Below the pieces are notes generated by a model. That model did no database searches. It was not told where the DNA came from and was given only the letters and a program-made list of their open reading frames with translations. The translations under genes were made by a program, and so were the position numbers. 64,000 nt of DNA from Bryoerythrophyllum caledonicum (Eukaryota; Streptophyta; Bryopsida; Pottiales; Pottiaceae): contig OZ020520.1 of NCBI GenBank assembly GCA_963971425.1, positions 6,676,553-6,740,552 on the forward strand, in the 5' to 3' direction. Each line of letters begins with the position of its first letter. Within the stretch, counting starts at the first letter, position 1. Below, one piece after another: positions 41,757 to 52,329 of the stretch.

Positions 41757-42710
41757 ATGGACTCAAGTGGGCCTTCTGAGATTCGGGCTTCCGAGAAGAA
41801 AATGAAGAAACGACAGCGTGATGCGGAACGAGTATGCAACCACAAGCAGAAGAAACACATTCACATATTCATCGATGGTGAGTTGAAGGCATTTCGAGGC
41901 TGGGGAGATGTACCAAGTCCATGGACATTTACACAGTGTGCAAAGTACATTGCCTAGTGTCATTTGGGACGAATGTGGCCACATTCGCAGTATTCGCAAC
42001 TTCGAAAATACGACAAGGGTAATTTAAATTACTCCACCAATGAAGTATTCAAAGAACGGTGCATCCAAGCGTACGAGCACATCTACAACACGGCAAAGGT
42101 TCACTGGAACGAGGTGAATCTATCCATTTTACGTTTGGTGTATGCTGAAATTATACTCGAAGTACTAGTTGATTGGAGGACGATGGAAATACAACCAAAC
42201 TCCATGATGACACCAGTATCCACGGCGTCACTACCAATAGAGCGCAAGTTTCCGGGCGAAGCTCTAGGAAAAAAGGCCAGAGAGGTTGAAGTTTCAAACG
42301 AGGAAGTCGTGTGGTCTGACACTTCCAGTGACAACTCGGATACTGGGTGTGACTCAACTTATCGCAAGGAGATTGAAGGCTTTATTAAATGCCATCGGCT
42401 AGATTCTGCCCTTCAAGAAACACCGACAATTGGAGAAGATTCCGGCAAGGATGAAGATCCAACTGAGATGGACGCGGTTGCATATGAGAACATCAATGAA
42501 AACCTAGAGTCTTCTGATGATGTTCCAATTGGCCGAGAGGCTCATATTCAACTTCTTGCTAAATATCAGCAGAGTTTAGAGGAAAACAAGAATCTAGTAG
42601 AAGAAGCCAACCGCAACAAAGAAGAACTTCAAAAATTACGCGCTATACTCCAAGAAAAGGACAATCAAATCCAGGAATACACGAAGCTGGTGTTTACTTT
42701 AAAGTCGTAG
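41757..42710 (+). pseudogene. Coiled-coil protein gene, copy 1 (one TAG)
   Basis: The ATG at 41757 begins MDSSGPSEIRASEKKMKKRQ. The frame runs to TAG 42708-42710 and is interrupted only by TAG at 41955-41957 (between KYIA and CHLGRMWP). Parts are a basic N-terminus, a Trp/aromatic segment (FRGWGDVPSPWTFTQCAKY), a predicted helical segment (RLVYAEIILEVLVDW), an acidic linker (SDTSSDNSDTGCDS) and a C-terminal coiled coil (QSLEENKNLVEEANRNKEEL). AATAAA at about 42900 may be the polyadenylation signal. The family is unknown. A second, 5'-truncated copy follows at 43276. If the TAG is real, only the shorter downstream frame would be made. Confidence 0.6.
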
Positions 42711-43275
42711 ACGTTGATAGCAATGGAAGTAGTGCCATGAATGATAAACGGACAATTTTGTAACATTTTGAAATCATAGACCTTGTGAATTTTGTAAATT
42801 GCACTTCATTTGTAAAAGGCTTTAGTTCAAAACAATATTGTTTACCTCTGATTTCAATCAAGTTTGTATGGTTCAGCATGTTTTTGAATTTGTACAATGT
42901 AATAAAGTGAATGTTCTGTACAGTCTTGTATACATTTAAATTAAATATTTGATGACTGTGTTATAATCTTCGATGATTGTAGAGTACAACTTCATGCACC
43001 CTAGTCAATAAATGAAATTCACTTTTGTCTAATATTTGATAACCGACTACAATAGTCTGTAGTATCATCGTGAGTTTTTTGTAGTGGAATTTATATCATG
43101 TGTTGAAGAATAAAACTTAGATTTTTGTCTCAAACATGTAAATCATAAGACTAAACAATAAAAATCATGATACTTTCTTGCATTATAAATGATTTGGGAT
43201 GTAACAAAATCCCCAATATTAATGCAACATTATTATTCTTGGCGCCAGCCATTGGATTAACAATACTGTTTGTGC
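42711..43275. other. AT-rich 3' flank
   Basis: Contains AATAAA-type signals (about 42899) and no further gene. Confidence 0.5.
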
Positions 43276-46200
43276 GGAAGTTTCCAGGAGAAGGTCTCGG
43301 GAAAACCATGGAAGTTGAACCTTTGGATCAAAAAATCGAGTGGTCCGCGTCTTCATCTGACAACTCGGATTTTGGATGTCATCAGTTGTGGGAGTCTAAA
43401 ACTCCCACTTGGTCGCCCCTACCAAAAAAATTAGTTAAAATAGGGTTTTTAGTATTAGTTAATTAGAAAAGTAGTTAATATTATGTGAAATTAGATTAGA
43501 TAGCCAATAGAGAAAATAGAGAAATGCTTAAGTAGTTAATGAGGTTTATAGTGGTGATAAATCCGGGTCTTAAAATCACTAATTTAAGTCCCGGGAAACA
43601 ATATCTAAAGAGTCCCAGGAGAGATCTCGGGACGTTAGTCTAAAACCACCACTTAAATCTAAATTAACTATTTAAGTTTAGAAGGTAGTTAGTTGTAGTT
43701 GGGTTCTTCTAGATGCTAATTCTTGTTTGAATTAGCATTAGTGGTAGAGAAAAGAAAAGAAACGACAAAAAAGAAAAGATAAAAGAAAAAGAAAAATAAA
43801 AGAAAAAGATTCCAAAATAAAATAAAATAAAAATATTTTTAAAAAAAAAAATACATATTCGGGTATCAACGCGGGTATGAATTAGCCCGGGTACCAACTC
43901 GGGTATGGGCTCATACCCAGGTATCCGGGTATCACCCGGGCAGCAGCCCGGGTATCTCCAACCATCTTGGCCGATCCCCTCTCCTCGAAATTTTCTTCTT
44001 CTCTCCAGAAACTTTTCTTCCTTCCCTCCAGAACACTTCTCTTTCCCCTTCCTTCTCTAAAATCGCCCTTCCCTCAAATTTTCTCCTCTATCTCCCTCTC
44101 TAGTTCTCTCTCTCTCATAGGTTCTCCCTCTCTCCCTATTTAGTCTTTGTTTGGAGTTGGGGTTTAAAGAAGTAGTTGAAGAAGTGCAAAGAAGGAGATG
44201 CAACTAGGGTTTCAAGAAGAGGAGGTTTCAAGAGGAGGTAGCGCAGGAGGTTTGAAGAAGAGGTGCACGAGCTAGGGTTAGGTGGAAGAGGTGCATGAGC
44301 TAGGGTTTAGAGGAAGAGGTGCGCAAGTTAAGGTTTGGTGGAGATTTCTAGGGTTTGCGGAAGTGGAGGAGATTTGTGGCCAAAGCGAGAAGATAAAAGA
44401 GACAAAGGAAGGGGGTTGCGGGTGCAACAACAAAGGTGACTCTTGCCCATGTTGGATTTCTTTTGTTTGTGCGAAATTCTTGTTTGTGAGTTTTTTCCTC
44501 TCTTGTCTACCGGGGTGACTCCCCCGGTAACATCCTCCGCGGTCTAGGGAAAAAGTCCTCCAGGGAACTTCATCTAGACCTTATTGTTTACATGTGTAGT
44601 TGTTGTCAACTTGCCACATGTGCAAAATTCTTGTTTGTGGCAAGTTGTTATTATCTCCCTCCTCCTATCATTTTAGGTATTGCCCCCAATTCCTATATTT
44701 TTCCCGGTCTTCCCGGTCAACCAGGAAAAACCTCTTTCTAAGTCCTTGTCTCCAAAGTCTTCTCCTGATTATCATTATATGTGACCTTGTGTTGTTAGTA
44801 TGTTGCTAGATGTGTGAGACATCCATATCCACATACTCTAGCAAAGTGTTCCGGAGTTGTCCACCGACTGACCGGTAGACTTATGTTTCCGGGCCGGACC
44901 GGAGTTTGTGACAAGTTAATAGGGAGATTGGCGGAAGTACATGCAATTTGAGGAATTTTGTCCACTCGGGACAAAATGGCTCTCCGGTGAGTCGGGTGGA
45001 TTCTCCATCCTCCAAGGAGTGGGGCTTGAAGGTCTATGAGAGAAAAAGAAGCCTCCCGGTAACTTCTACCGGGAAGGAACCGGTAGACCTCCCTTCCTCA
45101 ACCCTGGAGTCTTTGGTGGAGTCCTATGCTGCTATACTAATCGAGCTTAAAGAGACTCCGCGTGTATCTATAGATACACCTAACCTTCCGGTGGATACCG
45201 CCACTCCACCGGTAGACCTCCCGGTGGATATTCCCAATCCACCGGTAGACCTCCCGGTTGCGACATCCGACCTCCAGAGGGATTCTCTTGACCATGTTGG
45301 TACTTCTATACGTGGTGACAATCTGTATACGTCTCATCCAGAAGAGTCTTCTGGTTGAGTCTTTGTTATATATAATGTGTTGATTTACTTCACCGGGTGG
45401 TGGGATGTTGTTTTAAGTTGCTAGAATTAAACACTAGGGTGAGAGTAGTGATGTCGATGGGGTCCCATTGCGCACCCGGTCACTACCACTTGAGTGGTTT
45501 CTCCGGCTACTTAATTTTGTTAGGGAAAGGTTCACCGGTCCCAGGACCGCCGGACCGGGAGTCTTCCAGTTTACCGGTCTATCGGTAATCCGCCAGTGAC
45601 TAGGCTACCCTTGATTTTAGGATCTAGATGCCATTTTGTCCTGTAGTGGAGCTAGTTTTGGAGGGTAGCTATTGGCTTTAGTGCACTCCCTAGATGTCGT
45701 TTTGTCCTTTTGAGGTCTAGTTTTGGAGCGTAGCTATTGACTTTAGTGCACTCTTTAGATGCCATTTCCACCTTTTGGGGATCTAGTTTTGGAAGGTACC
45801 TAGTGGCCTTTGTGTACTTAAGGGACTTGGGCTCTTGTGTTATGTACTCTTCTCTCTGTTGATCTCCTCGTGTCTTGCCTTCATTGCTTGTGTCTAGAGT
45901 CTTTGTTGAGCTTGTGTGAGTAGACCGGGAGAGGGTTGAGCCCTCCAAGTGTGTCTTTGCTAGGTGTGCAAAGTTGTGACTTGTTGTGTGTTAAGTCATT
46001 GAGTGTGAGTAGAGACATCCCGAGGGGCTAGGATATCCGGGTTAGATAGATAGAGTGAGGTCCGGGACTTGTGCTCTAAACTTTTCACCGGTGGAACCGG
46101 GAAGAGTTGCTTCACCGGATGGTCTCCGGGAAGCCCACGGCTATTTATGATAGCCTCCCTTAAGTGGGAAGTGTTCGGATTGGTGGGGAGATGGGGGTGA

Positions 46201-47159
46201 CATCCCCCATCTCTCGGTACACCGGGAGACATCTCGGCTAAGCCTGAGTCCGGTGAATTCCGGGATTATTACCCTTGCAGTGGATGAGTTCCGACGATCC
46301 CCGTGGTAGGTTGTTTTGCTCATATGATTTGCTTAGTACTAACTTGTTGTGAGTCTTGTATCTTCTTGCTTTGATTCATTGGGTGTGGTTGTAGTTGGAA
46401 ACCGGGCTTGCGTGACCGGTTTACCGGGACAAGTTCCCGGTGGATTGTGAAGACCGGTGAACCGACTACGACCTCTATAACTCTTTCAAGGTGTAGGGTT
46501 AGATTGTGGATATTGTGGCCGGTGGACTGCGAGAACGGAGGGTAGTGACTTTCCGGGCACTGCAAAAACTTACTGGAAATCTACTCTGACGCTCAACAAA
46601 GTATAAATGAAACACATGTGGTTACTTGTTACCGGTTACTAAGGTACCGGGGAAGCCATCCTCCGGGATGTGCCGAGGTATTATGTGTGAATTTTTGTTA
46701 AGATTTAAAGAGTTTGTTGCACGATAAAAATCCTTGGAAACGATCTAGTAAGGTGGGCTTGCTTAAGGTTAATTTCGGTTAATTTTGAGAATAACAAACC
46801 ACAAGACTACGACATCAGTCTATGCGTCGGCAAGAAGAATTGTCCATCATATCAGGCTTGAACCCTAAACCGTCGGTTTCACAATAAGACGGAGATGCCA
46901 CGAAGACGGATGCGGTACCTGAGGAGGGCATGGATAATAAAAAAATTCTACCGAGGATGACTAGGTGAGTAGTGACGATTATCTTCGTGTTGTAGAGCGA
47001 CTAAATGAAAGCTTGAAGGTAATTGAGGATCTAGGAGAAGATCTCGATGAGAAGGAAAATGAAGTTGCGGAATGCCACGAAGAAATTCAAGACTTGAAGG
47101 AAAAAGTTCGGGAGAAAGACCATCTTCCTTCATTTTTTACTGGCTTTAGTGGAGTTTAG
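43276..47159 (+). pseudogene. Coiled-coil gene, copy 2, split by solo LTR
   Basis: 5'-truncated duplicate of the gene at 41757. Left part 43276-43387: RKFPGEGLGKTMEVEPLDQK then EWSASSSDNSDFGC, matching copy 1 RKFPGEALGKK and WSDTSSDNSDTGC. Right part 46815-47159 ends with coiled-coil sequence (RLNESLKVIEDLGEDLDEKE) and TAG 47157-47159, followed by AATAAA at 47270. A solo LTR (43388-46814) with TCAGT duplications separates the parts. The right part also needs a frame change and has an in-frame TGA (PKPSVSQ then TGA), so it was decaying apart from the insertion. Confidence 0.65.
43388..46814 (+). mobile_element. Solo LTR, family C, copy 2, with TCAGT target duplication
   Basis: Fossil solo LTR of about 3.4 kb from TGTGGGAGTC to GACTACGACA, flanked by TCAGT at 43383-43387 and 46815-46819. 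The start forms an imperfect palindrome (TGTGGGAGT ... ACTCCCAC). It is homologous to the LTR at 25314-29956 but lacks the roughly 1.2-kb segment with the coiled-coil-like frame. It keeps the PVDLP-repeat frame remnant (about 44948-45358). Inserted into copy 2 of the coiled-coil gene. No internal region or second LTR. Confidence 0.88.
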
Positions 47160-47429
47160 AACTACAACAGTGCTAGAAATGTACATAGAGCAATGTTGAA
47201 ACGTTTTGGAACAAGAGCTTTCGAAAATTTTGTAACTGCCATTTAATATTGAGCGATATTTTGTATATTTAATAAAACCTTGTAAATTGAGTGGCATAAA
47301 GTATATTTAGTGGATTTTTATGAGTTGTTTTACATATCAAAATGTTAAGTGTTGCAATGTTTCAATATATTGTCGAATTAGTGCAAACCTTGAAGTATTA
47401 TGGAAGAATCTAAACCGCCAGCTCAACCC
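47160..47429. other. AT-rich 3' flank of coiled-coil gene copy 2
   Basis: AATAAA at about 47270; nothing else seen. Confidence 0.5.
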
Positions 47430-47735
47430 TTAGAGTGCGTGCCCGATTGCACAATGCGCACGCCTGGCCCCAAATCTGCACGCCCGACCACGCATTAAAT
47501 GCGTTCGACCCCTAAGTGTGCGAAATCCGCTACATAAAGTACGCGCACATCCCAATATTGTGCGCGTCCGGCCCTAGAGCGTACGCGCACAGCCCCACAG
47601 CGTGCGCGCCCGGCCACATGGAGTACGCGCACAGCCCTACATTGTGCGCGCCCGGCCCCACAGCGTGCGCACCTGGCCACATAGCGTATGCAAGCGGTCC
47701 CCCTTGTGCGCGCCCGGCCCCACATGCTCGTGCTC
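47430..47735. repeat. CGCGCCCGGCC minisatellite before hAT copy 1
   Basis: About fifteen irregular units of roughly 20 bp (GTGCGCGCCCGGCCCCACA, ACGCGCACAGCCCTACATTG). Followed immediately by the TATA box of the hAT gene. Confidence 0.9.
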
Positions 47736-47741
47736 CAGCAC

Positions 47742-47749
47742 TATATAAG
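47742..47749 (+). promoter_or_regulatory. TATA box of hAT copy 1
   Basis: TATATAAG, 197 bp before the ATG at 47939 and 7 bp after the GC array. Confidence 0.6.
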
Positions 47750-47938
47750 AACCATATGCGATGTGCTTGACTCACCTCACATCCTTGGCTTTGTGTCCTG
47801 GAACTCCTTATTGGGCTCCTTGCATTAATCTACAAGTTTGTGAGTGACCTTTGGGTCCACATTTTCTATTAGCATACAATTTCCTATTACTTTTGGTGAA
47901 TTCTCCTTGGCACAACATTGCGCGCCGATTTTATTGTG

Positions 47939-50689
47939 ATGTCGTCTCAAGAAAGGGCTCAAACAAAGGAGTGGGCCCTATGGTACACATTTAACAAGAA
48001 GGATCAAGTGACATGTGTTTGGTGCAATTACACTTTCGCATACAAACGTGGGAGGTGCATGTCACACTATGGGTATCTACAATGGACGAAGACTTTGTGC
48101 ACTAAGGCCCCAGCAGCTGTTAAGGCCCGTTTTAAAAGATGCGGGAATATTATTCCTACTAGGATGACCGAGGCAGAGATCGTTGGCCTTCCTAGCGCAC
48201 CAGCAACATGTTCCACTGAACCTTGTTCTAGCCAATCCATCCAACAAGGTAGTTTCTTGGAAACTCGAAATGAGGAGAACACGCAGTCCACAAATCCTCT
48301 AAGCCAAGCAGCATCATCAACACCAAGATCTGTACGACATCGAAGCTTTCCAGAGGCTTACCAAATAGAAAAACGAAAAGAATTGGACGAATTATAGGCA
48401 CAATTTTTTTATGAAGCCAACGTTGCATTCAACGTGGTTAGACATCCGGCCTTCATGAAGGCCACCCTCGCAACGTCAAAGGCGGGTTTCGATTATACAC
48501 CGCCATTGTACAATGCCATGAGGACGACATACATTAAGCCTCTAAAAAAAAAGTGAAAGACCTTGTGGACAAGAAGACCGGCGTAGATATTGCCAAGTAT
48601 GGCGCAACAATATGCTCGGACGGGTGGGACAATGTTACACGTCGCCCTCTCATGAATATCATGCTCGTATGTCCAATGGGTGATATCTTCTTGGAGTCTA
48701 TAGACACCACTGGTATGAAGAAATCTACGGCATATATAGGGGACCAATTGAAAAGTTTTATCCATAAGGTTGGACAATTGAATGGGGTCCAAGTGTGCAC
48801 CGATAATGCTTCAAACATGTTGGGGGCAATGAAAAAGGTCAACGATGAGTACCCGCACATATATACTCAAGGATGTTGTGCACATATTTTGGACCTCCTC
48901 CTCGAGGACTGGGGGAAGGAAGGCATGTTTGCAGACCTCGTCCAGAAGGCGAAACAGATTGCATTGTATATCCGGAACCACCATGTGCCCTGGCCCTTTT
49001 TCGTCGATTTTTGCCAAAATTGTCTTTGTTGTGGCCAGCAGCAACAAGGTTTGCATGCAATTACATAATGATCCATTGTCTGTTGGAAGTGAAGAATGCC
49101 CTGGAGATGGTTGTGATAGACCCAGCATGGATATTCTATATATTCTCTCTTTTCGATAGGCAAAACGGGCATTGTGCCCATGCGAAGGCATCGCAGGTGC
49201 GAGCCACCGTCCTAGACAAGACTTTCAGGCATCGGTGCACTAACTTTGAATTTGTAGTGGCACAAGTACTAAAGGCATTGTGGACTTTTGATGGTGACAC
49301 TCTGGCAATGGGAATTGCTTGGATGACCATGAACAAGCTAAAAGAATACGTGTTCAAGCTGCGCAATGCGCCATTCAACATGCCAGCCGGAATTGCAACT
49401 CGCCTCGAAGGATCATTCCTTGCCCGTTGGGAGATGATGACAAGAGATCTTCATTATGCAGGGGCTTTATTGAATCCTTATCTAGCCAATAATTTGCAAA
49501 TTCAAAATAATGGTGAGGCCAAAAGGGCCCTAAACAAGGTTGTTATAACGCTCTGTCGTCCACTCGGAGTGTCTTTTATGGCAGTTTTGCTCACAATCAC
49601 GGAGTATGAAGAATTGCAAGGCCCATATTTACCAGTGGAAGCTGGGGAGATTGAAAACAACAACCTGTTGCCTCACCAATGGTGGAACTGTGTGGGCGGG
49701 CAATCATTGCCTATCATTGCAAAGAGTATACTAGCACAAACCTACTCAGCCTCGTCATGTGAGCGTAATTGGAGCATGTATTCGTTCGTGCATAGTAAGA
49801 GCCGAAATCGCTAGGGAGTGCAGAAAGCGGAAGATTTGATTTACATCTACACGAATAGTCCATTGCTTCGAGAACGTGCTCGACTAGACCTGATTCGATG
49901 GTATGAGGAAAATGTGCATTCGGAGGAGTCTGATCGAGATGGGGGACTTCCTTCAAACACAAAGGAGAAGGGCTTAAAGTCAGATGATGGCGGTTACAAT
50001 TGGATGGGCGGCGATTGGGAAGACCTTGCCGGTGACAAGATTGTTATGTATGATCATAGCCCACCTAGAGACAACTCTACAAACAACGAGCACGGTGGAA
50101 ATGCACTACATGACCATTTTCACAACGTCCACGGTGACCTAGTGGATCCTGTTGTGTTTGATGATGTCGGCGTAAAAACAGTCCATGCTGTAGTAGAATT
50201 ATCGGGTGAAGACCGTGCCCAAGAAGCTAGGACAGACGAAGATGGAACGGCATTGGGGGGCAATCTTGATGGAGATAACATCATCTTTGAGAATCAGTCT
50301 ATGAACTCAAACGGATCTAGCGCCTCGGGCCCTTCTAGTCGCGATGGCCTTGATCTCGACGGTCATGGCATTGGCATTGTAGCGCACAATGCATTTCCTC
50401 ACGATGGAAACGAAGTGAGTAATGGTGGAAACAATAATGAGTCCCATGAGCCAATGGCCACCACGGGGTCCATTAAAGTTGTGAGACGCACTGCGGTTTT
50501 GCCTGAAGCAATAGAACCGAACTCAGAGGAAGACATGCCACTCCGAGATTTGTTTCGGCGGCAACGTGCTCAAAGTACCGCATTGATCGAAAGAGCTCTT
50601 TTACGTGTAAAGGAAAAGACCTCTTCAACTATAGTTCGGCCACCCGTCTACCGTAACGCACTTGACCCAAATGGTGGTGTGGAGCGCGC
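47939..50689 (+). pseudogene. hAT transposase copy 1 (BED, DUF659, dimerisation domain)
   Basis: MSSQERAQTKEWALWY opens a BED finger (VTCVWCNYTFAYKRG, then MSHYGY). The DUF659/catalytic part follows (ICSDGWDNVTRRPLMNIML; VQVCTDNASNML; CCAHILDLLLEDW; with the conserved Asp residues). The C-terminal hAT dimerisation region is at about 49680-49800 (WWNCVGGQSLPIIAKSILA; SSCERNWSMYSFVHSK). A long acidic, Asn/Asp-rich tail (from 49818) runs into the LTR element at 50690. Breaks: TAG at 48395-48397 (sister copy has Trp), TAG at 49812-49814 (sister has Leu), one extra base in the A-run near 48545, and one shift near 49012. The cut-and-paste transposase is inactive as it stands unless some breaks are sequence errors. 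Confidence 0.85.
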
Positions 50690-52276
50690 TGTTGTGATGC
50701 AATACAGTTTATGATATAAAAAGTAAGATTGAGAAGAAAAATGGGGAATTTAGCTGGTTAAGGTAATTGTGGAGAATAAATGGCTTTTTCCTCAATTACC
50801 CTACCAGTCCAGAAGCTTATCTTAGAGGATCTTTACTGCATCTTGTCACTAGCTCAGGGCTTAGGAGCGTCCACCAGCTGGATTTGCTGCTGATTCCGGC
50901 AGTCCCCTGACCGCGCGAGCGCCAGCCGCTCTGACAAGCCAAGGAATCGAACCCGGACTGGCGAGGTGCAACGAAAAGCTTAGCCAGCCGAACTAAGCCG
51001 CGGTTGATGGCCGTACGTGGGCTCTAATGATATTTAAGCTATTCTCTAACTCTTCTGAGATCAAAAAACTTAAACAGAGTGTTATGGTATTATAGTTTGT
51101 AGTAGAAATAAGAAATGTTTAGTTTGGGGGTTAGTTAAGGGGAGAAATATAGTGCCAACTTGTAGTAGAGTTATAGATTAGGAAATAAAAGTCAAGCTAG
51201 GCTTATGTGGGAAGATTTGGATAAGATTTGGAGGTAAATAGACTTTGGTGTCCAAGGGTGAGTCAAAAGGAGGGCTAGAGAAGCATGGGCTGATTTAGGC
51301 CCTTGACTTTTCTTCCCTCCTCCCTCGGCCAAAGCCTCCTCCATTTAGTATAAAAAGACGTTCGGATTTTCGGGTGTGAGAGGTAGAGTTTTGTGATTTT
51401 TGACGTCAGTTTTTAGGCTGTTGTAGAACTTGTTAATAGCTTTTCAACAAGCTATCACACACTCCAATCGGAGTTATGTAGAAGCTGTGGTGTGGATTTG
51501 AATAAACAAGGGTAATGCTGCCATGAATTTTCGAGAGCAGTAACTTTGATTCCATGTAGAAACTTGTATACAAAGAGTGAGATAGTGAGTCTTTGTGTGT
51601 ATAGTGGTGGTTGAATTAGCTTTCCAATGAGCTATCACAAGCTCAAATCCGAGTTGTTATGGATTTGTGGCACTTGATCTATTGAAGGAGTATTCTCGGA
51701 GGAGCGGGTTTTATTCCACAAGTTTCAAGCAGTGACTTTGAGCAACTATAATTCATTGCGTATAGAGTCAGTAGGATTGAAATTTTTTTCACTTGTTCAT
51801 TTTGTTGTTAGCTTTTCAAAAAGCTATTACATGTTTATTTCCAAGCTATAGTGCAAGAGTTTTGCTAGTTTGAATGGGAAGGGGTTGGCTGCCTTCATTA
51901 ATTTAGAACAGTAACTTTGATTTTTCATAGAAATAGTTGTAAAGATCTTTTTGTGTTGAAACTTTGGATATAGAAACCTTACTGTATTAGCTTTTCAAAA
52001 AGCTATTGCATGTATTTATATCGTTAGTTTAGAAATAAAATAACCCGATTTAGTGGGAAGGGGTTTAACTGCCCATGTTTATATAACTTCATGTTTGACT
52101 ACTTGCAAGGGTCTGTCAAGATGAACCAAAAACTCGACTTTCTATGCAGATCAAGACTTTGGTCATTATTGTAGATTAATGGAATTCATATTTGTGGCAT
52201 CTTCCTTTTTTTTTACTGAAACTGGTAGCAGTCAAGAACCCAGCATTTTCCCAAGGCAAATTCTCTCTCCACGACA
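50690..52276 (+). repeat. 5' LTR of the gypsy element
   Basis: Contains a minus-strand tRNA-derived segment (about 50780-51003), a TATA-like AGTATAAAAAG at 51349-51359, and four degenerate units of about 165 bp (51425-52080). Each unit has a small hairpin of the type TTAGCTTTTCAAAAAGCTA. Confidence 0.92.
50780..51003 (-). ncRNA. tRNA-derived SINE-like segment in the 5' LTR
   Basis: On the minus strand, from 51003 downward: GCGGCTTAGTTCGGCTGGCT contains an A-box match (TAGTTCGGCTGG, 50984-50995). The B-box GGTTCGATTCC is a perfect match at 50943-50953, about 40 bp further. This is the internal RNA polymerase III promoter layout of tRNA genes and tRNA-derived SINEs. The sequence does not fold as an intact tRNA and continues into a non-tRNA body, so a SINE is more likely. 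Its 3' limit is uncertain. Confidence 0.65.
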
Positions 52277-52329
52277 TTTGGTGCTTCCACTAAGAGCGCC
52301 TTGGGGCTACTTATTTGGTCAAGACAAGA

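Noticed and set aside
5148-49814. Reassigned genetic code with TAG as Gln
   Set aside because: TAG also ends several frames at their natural C-termini here, other stop types also interrupt frames, and the sister codons at some TAG sites are Trp or Leu. Deamination or decay is simpler, though not proved.
50943-50995. Functional tRNA gene
   Set aside because: A- and B-boxes are good, but the acceptor, anticodon and D-arm pairing of a full tRNA cannot be drawn, and the segment is repeated within LTRs.
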